NCBI GenBank assembly: GCA_913058265.1
Contig: CAJXPQ010000002.1
Coordinates: forward strand, 248,001-312,000
From: an uncultured Oligoflexia bacterium
Lineage (GTDB): Bacteria; Bdellovibrionota; Bacteriovoracia; Bacteriovoracales; Bacteriovoracaceae
Length of the DNA: 64,000 nucleotides
Reading direction: 5' to 3'
Below are positions 60,038 to 64,000 of the stretch, piece by piece. Both the position numbers and the translations under genes were made by a program. The first letter of the stretch is position 1. Each line of letters opens with the position of its first letter. The notes under the pieces are model-generated. The model saw nothing but the letters and a program-made list of their open reading frames with translations, was not told where the DNA came from and did no database searches.

Positions 60038-60532
60038 CTATTTCTTTTTAACTGGTGCTTTTTTTGCTCTTGTTGAAGCTTTAGCAACTTTTTTTGTTGT
60101 TTTAGCTTTCTTTGCAACTTTTTTCGTTGCTTTCTTAGTTACTTTCTTCGTTGTCTTCGCTTTCTTAGCAACTTTTTTTGTCGCTTTCTTTGCTGGAGAC
60201 TTTTTCTTATTAGCTGGAACTAATTTTTCAAGTTTCTTTTGAAGTTTATTTAATTCTTTCTTTTGACCATCTACAAATTTCTTTGCTTTCTTGATTTCGT
60301 CGTTTACAACTTTCTCAATCTTTTTCTCTAACTGAGTCGCTTCTTTTTTGATTTTAGATCTAACTTTCGTCACATCTTTATCAACAAGATTTGATAAGTC
60401 CTTTTGTGCACTTGTCACAAGCTTTTTTACGCTTTTTTGAAGTTGCTCAACATCTTTGTCTTTTACAAATTTGTTGACATCTTTTTGAAGCTTCTTCCAC
60501 GATTCTAAAATTTGTTTTTTGTTCATGCTCAT
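60038..60532 (-). CDS. Histone H1-like Lys/Ala-rich protein
   Basis: The 164-residue protein has an N-terminal coiled-coil-like region (about 1-105) with heptad leucines and lysines. It then has a C-terminal tail of about 60 residues almost entirely Lys, Ala, Thr and Val in KKATKKVAKKAKTTKK-type repeats. This is the layout of bacterial histone-H1-like proteins such as HC1 and AlgR3-type tails, which bind DNA. AGGAGA precedes the ATG. The AT-rich coding tail is repetitive at the DNA level, so recombination could alter its length. A DNA-binding role is inferred from composition. Confidence 0.75.
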   Translation of the reverse strand: MSMNKKQILESWKKLQKDVNKFVKDKDVEQLQKSVKKLVTSAQKDLSNLVDKDVTKVRSKIKKEATQLEKKIEKVVNDEIKKAKKFVDGQKKELNKLQKKLEKLVPANKKKSPAKKATKKVAKKAKTTKKVTKKATKKVAKKAKTTKKVAKASTRAKKAPVKKK

Positions 60533-60564
60533 AATGAGTCTCCTTTACCTTTCTTAATATATTA

Positions 60565-62325
60565 TTACTTTAAATAAAAATCTGTATTCTTACTTAACGG
60601 GATTCTATACCCAAAACCAAAGCTTTTCGAGCTAATTTTTATAATCGGGCAAAATTGATAGCGTTTATATTCATTTCTTCTGTAGAGGTGAAATGTTGTT
60701 TCCACATCATCTTTGGAAAACCCCAGATCTTCGAGGTCTTTTTTTGTATAACGATAATTCAATAGCCCCTCTAAAATCCCATCAAGAATTTCATAAGCTG
60801 GAAGGCTGTCAGTATCAACTTGTCCCTCTCTAAGCTCAGCGGTAGGCTCTCGGGTAATAATCTTTTCAGGAATGACCTGGTTGTATGTCTTGTTAATATA
60901 TTCGCAGAGTCGGTAAACTTCAGACTTATAGAGATCCCCTAGGAGGCTAATAGCACCCACACTATCTCCGTATTGAGTCGAATATCCAACAGCAAGTTCT
61001 GATTTATTTGATGTGTTTACAACCATCGAACCCGTTTGGTTTGATCTGGTGTAGAGAAGCATTCCTCTGAGCCTAGATTGAACATTTTCATCTGTTAAGC
61101 CTTCAAATGAGTCTGAATAGGAGCTTGTGAATAAGTTCTTGGCGGTAGAGTGAAGGAATTTGATTGGCAAAGTCTTCACTGGCACAGAAAGATTCTCACA
61201 TATATCTAAGCATAGATCATAACTAAGAGGGCTTGAGTGAATACTAGGCATGTATATTGCCTCTAGTTGCTGATCTGGGGTAAGGCTTAACTTTATTAGC
61301 GCCAGGACTAAAGCAGAGTCGACTCCGCCTGATAGTGCAACGGTAAACTTATTAAAGCCGTTCTTTGTCGCATATTCTTGAAAACCAAATGTGAGACTCT
61401 TGAATATCTCTGCACAGTCCTGATCAGTCCAGGTATGTAACTTTGAAGGTGAGTGAGTAAAGTCTAACCTTGAGTTAAATAAATCCTCCCAAGATAAATC
61501 CTCCCAAGATAAATCCTTGTTTCCAGGTTTAACAACAGAATAGCTACCTGGAGGGATGGATTCGATCTCAATATCACACTTTTCGTAGAGAGGGGCTTGA
61601 GCGATGATATTATCACCTGCAACAACAAAGCTTGCCCCATCGAAGAGTATTTCATCTTCTCCACCTACTTTGTTCACATAGTAGAAGGGGCAGTTGAAAA
61701 GATTTGAGATATATTTGGCCCGGTCAATTCTTTTTTGATGCTTACCTAGTATGTATGGACTTGCGGAGAGGTTCACAATGGCATCAAGAGATTCTTTTTC
61801 ACAGTCTTTAAACATGTCACTAACAGGATCAATATCATAGAAAGCTGAAGCCCACATATCTTCACAGATAAGTAGCCCTAATTTCTTGCCTTGAACTTCT
61901 AAGAACTTAGGCTCATGACCACTTGTGAAGTACTTTTTTTCGTCAAATATATCATAATTTGGAAGTAGTCTTTTTGTATATATAGCGTGAAACCCAGATC
62001 CAGACTCCCACTTGTAAATAACATTACGAATTGAAATTGGCATACCAGTTTTGGAGAGATCGTACTCGAGACCGCCAAATAAAACACATAAATTCTCTTG
62101 AGTAATATTCTTTTTTAGCCATGCCACTAGTTTTTTTTGATGAGCGATATAGGCACTTATGAAAGGCTTCTGGAGGACTAGGTCTTGAAGAGGGTAGCCG
62201 CATAGATAAAGTTCTGGAAAGACATGAACTCCTTCAGAACTTGGGGTAATCGTTTCTTTTATTGTCCCTAAAATCCCATCGAAATCAGCTATTGTGTTTC
62301 GAGTTTGATGAAGAGTTATTTTCAT
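60565..62325 (-). CDS. nadE: Glutamine-dependent NAD+ synthetase
   Basis: The 586-residue enzyme joins an N-terminal glutaminase (nitrilase/CN-hydrolase, about 1-260; HVFPELYLCGYP holds the Glu and LLICEDMWASAFYDI the Cys) to a C-terminal synthetase with the PP-loop ALSGGVDSALVLAL and NTSNKSELAVGYSTQYGDS. It converts nicotinate adenine dinucleotide to NAD using ammonia from glutamine. Between the domains KPGNKDLSWEDLSWEDLFN shows a 15-bp duplication at DNA level. It stands alone between the histone-like gene and trmFO, the latter divergent. Confidence 0.95.
   Translation of the reverse strand: MKITLHQTRNTIADFDGILGTIKETITPSSEGVHVFPELYLCGYPLQDLVLQKPFISAYIAHQKKLVAWLKKNITQENLCVLFGGLEYDLSKTGMPISIRNVIYKWESGSGFHAIYTKRLLPNYDIFDEKKYFTSGHEPKFLEVQGKKLGLLICEDMWASAFYDIDPVSDMFKDCEKESLDAIVNLSASPYILGKHQKRIDRAKYISNLFNCPFYYVNKVGGEDEILFDGASFVVAGDNIIAQAPLYEKCDIEIESIPPGSYSVVKPGNKDLSWEDLSWEDLFNSRLDFTHSPSKLHTWTDQDCAEIFKSLTFGFQEYATKNGFNKFTVALSGGVDSALVLALIKLSLTPDQQLEAIYMPSIHSSPLSYDLCLDICENLSVPVKTLPIKFLHSTAKNLFTSSYSDSFEGLTDENVQSRLRGMLLYTRSNQTGSMVVNTSNKSELAVGYSTQYGDSVGAISLLGDLYKSEVYRLCEYINKTYNQVIPEKIITREPTAELREGQVDTDSLPAYEILDGILEGLLNYRYTKKDLEDLGFSKDDVETTFHLYRRNEYKRYQFCPIIKISSKSFGFGYRIPLSKNTDFYLK
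61479..61519 (-). repeat. 15-bp tandem duplication inside nadE
   Basis: Two perfect 15-base copies (61479-61493, 61494-61508) and a partial third encode DLSWEDLSWEDL in the interdomain linker, a frame-neutral recent slippage. Confidence 0.85.
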
Positions 62326-62348
62326 AATAATCTAACCTACTTTCTTGA

Positions 62349-62377
62349 TTGACACTTTGCATGCAAGAAGGCATATT
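62349..62377 (+). promoter_or_regulatory. Promoter of trmFO with a palindrome in the spacer
   Basis: A perfect TTGACA (62349-62354) and CATATT (62372-62377) are 17 bases apart. A 10-base palindrome TTGCATGCAA (62357-62366) fills the spacer and could be an operator, though it may be chance. Confidence 0.5.
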
Positions 62378-62421
62378 GGCGCCATCTAATCAAATTATAA
62401 CACGTATTTAGGTGGATTGGC

Positions 62422-63771
62422 ATGAACAAAAATAGAGTATTAGTTATTGGTGCAGGACTTGCTGGAGTAGAGGCAAGTCATTTCTTAGCAAACAACGGTA
62501 TTGAAGTTGTATTGGCCGAAGCAAAAACAATAAATAGAAACCCTTCCCAAAAACTAGAAACTTTTGCTGAACTCGTTTGTACGAATTCTTTAAAGTCGAA
62601 AGATATAAGTTCCGCTCATGGACTTCTAAAGTCTGAAATGAGTCATTTTAATTCTCTGGTACTAAAAGCTGCCAATGAAACAGCTGTTCCTGCCGGAGAT
62701 GCTTTGGCCGTTGATAGAGAGGCATTCTCAGAATTGATAACAAAGACATTAAAGAATCACGAAAACATAACTGTCGTAATGGCAGATGTTTCAGATCCAT
62801 TAGCTTTTGCAAAAGAGCATAATTGCTCACAGATCATCATTGCTACTGGTCCACTTACTACTGAGAATCTTACAAAGTGGATCCAAACAGACCTAAGTAA
62901 AGAAGATTTTTACTTCTATGATGCCATTGCACCTGTGGTTGATAGTGATTCATTAGATTATTCTAAGCTTTACTTTAAAGACAGGCACAAAGAATTTGAT
63001 GAATCTGCAGACTATCTAAATGCTCCAATGAATGAAGAACAGTACTATGCATTCGTAGAGGAATTAGTTAAGGCAGAGAAAGTTCCAGCTCAAGACTTCG
63101 AAGAATATAAATTTTTTGAAGCCTGTTTACCTGTAGATATAATGGCAGAACGTGGTAAAGATACTCCGAGATTTTCTTGTATGAAACCTATTGGGCTTAC
63201 AATGGAAGATGGAACTGAGCCGTATGCAGTTGTTCAGTTGAGAAAGGAGAATCTATTGGGGTCAGCTTTTAACCTCGTTGGCTTTCAAACAAGACTAAAA
63301 TACCCAGAGCAAAAGCGTGTCTTTAGTATGATTCCTGGTTTTGAGAATGCATCTTTCATTCACCTTGGATCGGTTCATAGGAACTCATTTCTCAATGCAA
63401 GAAATCTCCTTAACTGGGATCTAAGTTCAAAACATCACCCTCATGTACACTTTGCCGGACAAATGACTGGAGTTGAAGGCTATACGGAGAGTGCTAGTTG
63501 TGGTCTATATGTCGCATATAATCTTCTTCGTAAATTAACTGATAAAACTTTTGAAAAGTGGCCCGTAGAAACAGGTATGGGAGCACTTGTTAATTATATA
63601 ATGACCATCGAGAAGCCTGTTCCTTCTAGTCTGAATTTTGGGTTAATCCCGCCAGTTCCTCTTACCAAAGATCAAAGACGTTTTAGAAAAGGCCGTAAAA
63701 AGCTTAAGAAGCAACTTGCTGCGACTCGAGCACGGGAAGTCTTTACTGGCTTTATGGAGTCACAAATTTGA
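62422..63771 (+). CDS. trmFO: Methylenetetrahydrofolate--tRNA-(uracil-5-)-methyltransferase
   Basis: The 449-residue protein is the FAD- and folate-dependent enzyme that makes ribothymidine at position 54 of tRNAs. The FAD-binding GAGLAGVEASHFLANNGI opens the protein, ELVCTNSLKSKDISSAHGLL is the conserved TrmFO segment with a catalytic-region Cys, and FEACLPVDIMAERGKDTPRF and HFAGQMTGVEGYTESASCGL follow. This folate-dependent type occurs in Gram-positives and several deeper Gram-negative groups in place of TrmA. It is coupled to the next gene by TTGA. Confidence 0.95.
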   Translation: MNKNRVLVIGAGLAGVEASHFLANNGIEVVLAEAKTINRNPSQKLETFAELVCTNSLKSKDISSAHGLLKSEMSHFNSLVLKAANETAVPAGDALAVDREAFSELITKTLKNHENITVVMADVSDPLAFAKEHNCSQIIIATGPLTTENLTKWIQTDLSKEDFYFYDAIAPVVDSDSLDYSKLYFKDRHKEFDESADYLNAPMNEEQYYAFVEELVKAEKVPAQDFEEYKFFEACLPVDIMAERGKDTPRFSCMKPIGLTMEDGTEPYAVVQLRKENLLGSAFNLVGFQTRLKYPEQKRVFSMIPGFENASFIHLGSVHRNSFLNARNLLNWDLSSKHHPHVHFAGQMTGVEGYTESASCGLYVAYNLLRKLTDKTFEKWPVETGMGALVNYIMTIEKPVPSSLNFGLIPPVPLTKDQRRFRKGRKKLKKQLAATRAREVFTGFMESQI

Positions 63772-64000
63772 TTGGTATTTTACTCATTGTTCTTGCCTGT
63801 GGACTGTGGGCGCTAGATACACTGATCCGTTACCCCTTATTACAAGGGGGAGTCGATGCATTCTCTATTGTTTTTTACGAGCATTTATTTCTTTCAATCA
63901 TTTTTCTTGTTGTTTTCTTTAAGTCTCTTCCTAAGTTAGGACGGATGAAACTATCTCATATATGGTACTTTTTTATCATTGGTGGAGTAGGTTCGGCCTC
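63768..64000 (+). CDS. EamA/DMT-type transporter (partial, continues beyond window)
   Basis: The frame starts at TTG overlapping the trmFO stop and is open to the window edge (77 codons). The translation MIGILLIVLACGLWALDTLI, RYPLLQGGVDAFSIVFYEHL and FLVVFFKSLPKLGRMKLSHI alternates hydrophobic spans with short loops, as at the start of drug/metabolite transporters of the EamA family (xxxxxWGxxxx, then a second span). The GLWALD motif is typical of the first helix. The substrate cannot be told. Confidence 0.65.
   Translation, partial: MIGILLIVLACGLWALDTLIRYPLLQGGVDAFSIVFYEHLFLSIIFLVVFFKSLPKLGRMKLSHIWYFFIIGGVGSA

Overview
The window is about 64 kb of AT-rich (roughly 37 % GC by eye) Gram-negative chromosome. 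Every gene context fits Bdellovibrionota, most likely the Bacteriovorax/Halobacteriovorax side. The signs are very large prepilin-like proteins, a bactofilin next to an L,D-transpeptidase, a receiver/coiled-coil polarity-type protein beside a GGDEF protein, FliG- and FliL-like genes, a type III glutamine synthetase and many secreted orphans. The taxonomic call is inference; no rRNA or marker gene fixes it. There is no prophage, transposase or CRISPR array.

Layout. 1-1.3 kb (minus): a deoxyhypusine-synthase-like gene cut by the window edge, behind an agmatinase-type ureohydrolase. 1.4-5.9 kb (plus): a tight cassette of unrelated enzymes: a Hint-domain protein with a short N-terminal peptide, a PqqD-like peptide-binding protein, a membrane-anchored ferritin-like diiron protein, a carbamoyltransferase, a DUF5989 peptide and an acetyltransferase-like protein. 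This is the best candidate for an undescribed system, possibly a peptide-modification pathway. 5.9-11 kb: a small unknown gene, a metzincin-motif secreted protein, type III glutamine synthetase, a DUF1554 lipoprotein, a candidate small RNA and a MaoC-like hydratase. 11.3-18.1 kb: three giant Cys-rich prepilin-like paralogues, then an FHA protein and a MotA/MotB-like pair. 18.1-19.6 kb: a heptosyltransferase, a gene remnant and tRNA-Leu(UAA). 19.6-23.6 kb: a lipoprotein followed by a stripped-down complex-I-like set: a NuoB-like protein with no cysteine, a NuoCD fusion and a NuoI-like ferredoxin.

23.5-36.7 kb is mostly housekeeping: Aat, a second ureohydrolase, methionine aminopeptidase with a BFD-type protein, TatC, two adjacent photolyase/cryptochrome genes, an ABC pair whose permease carries ankyrin repeats, SpeB-SpeE and HldD. 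36.7-41 kb holds a FliG-like fragment protein, a DksA/TraR-type zinc-finger gene behind a textbook sigma-54 promoter, a lipase-like lipoprotein, and a secreted-protein gene interrupted by a heptanucleotide repeat that would act as a phase switch. 41-55 kb: HtpG, a one-domain asparaginase, a pilin/tail-fibre hybrid, a Cys-rich lipoprotein, methylmalonyl-CoA epimerase, a pseudo-rhomboid, FliL-like, alanine dehydrogenase, an M16 peptidase pair, bactofilin and L,D-transpeptidase. 55-64 kb: receiver/coiled-coil protein, diguanylate cyclase and metallophosphatase in one operon, a histone-H1-like protein, NAD synthetase, TrmFO and the start of an EamA transporter.

Polyamine metabolism recurs (three ureohydrolases, SpeE, a DHS homologue), as do envelope and surface functions. 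All functions come from reading motifs; no search was run.
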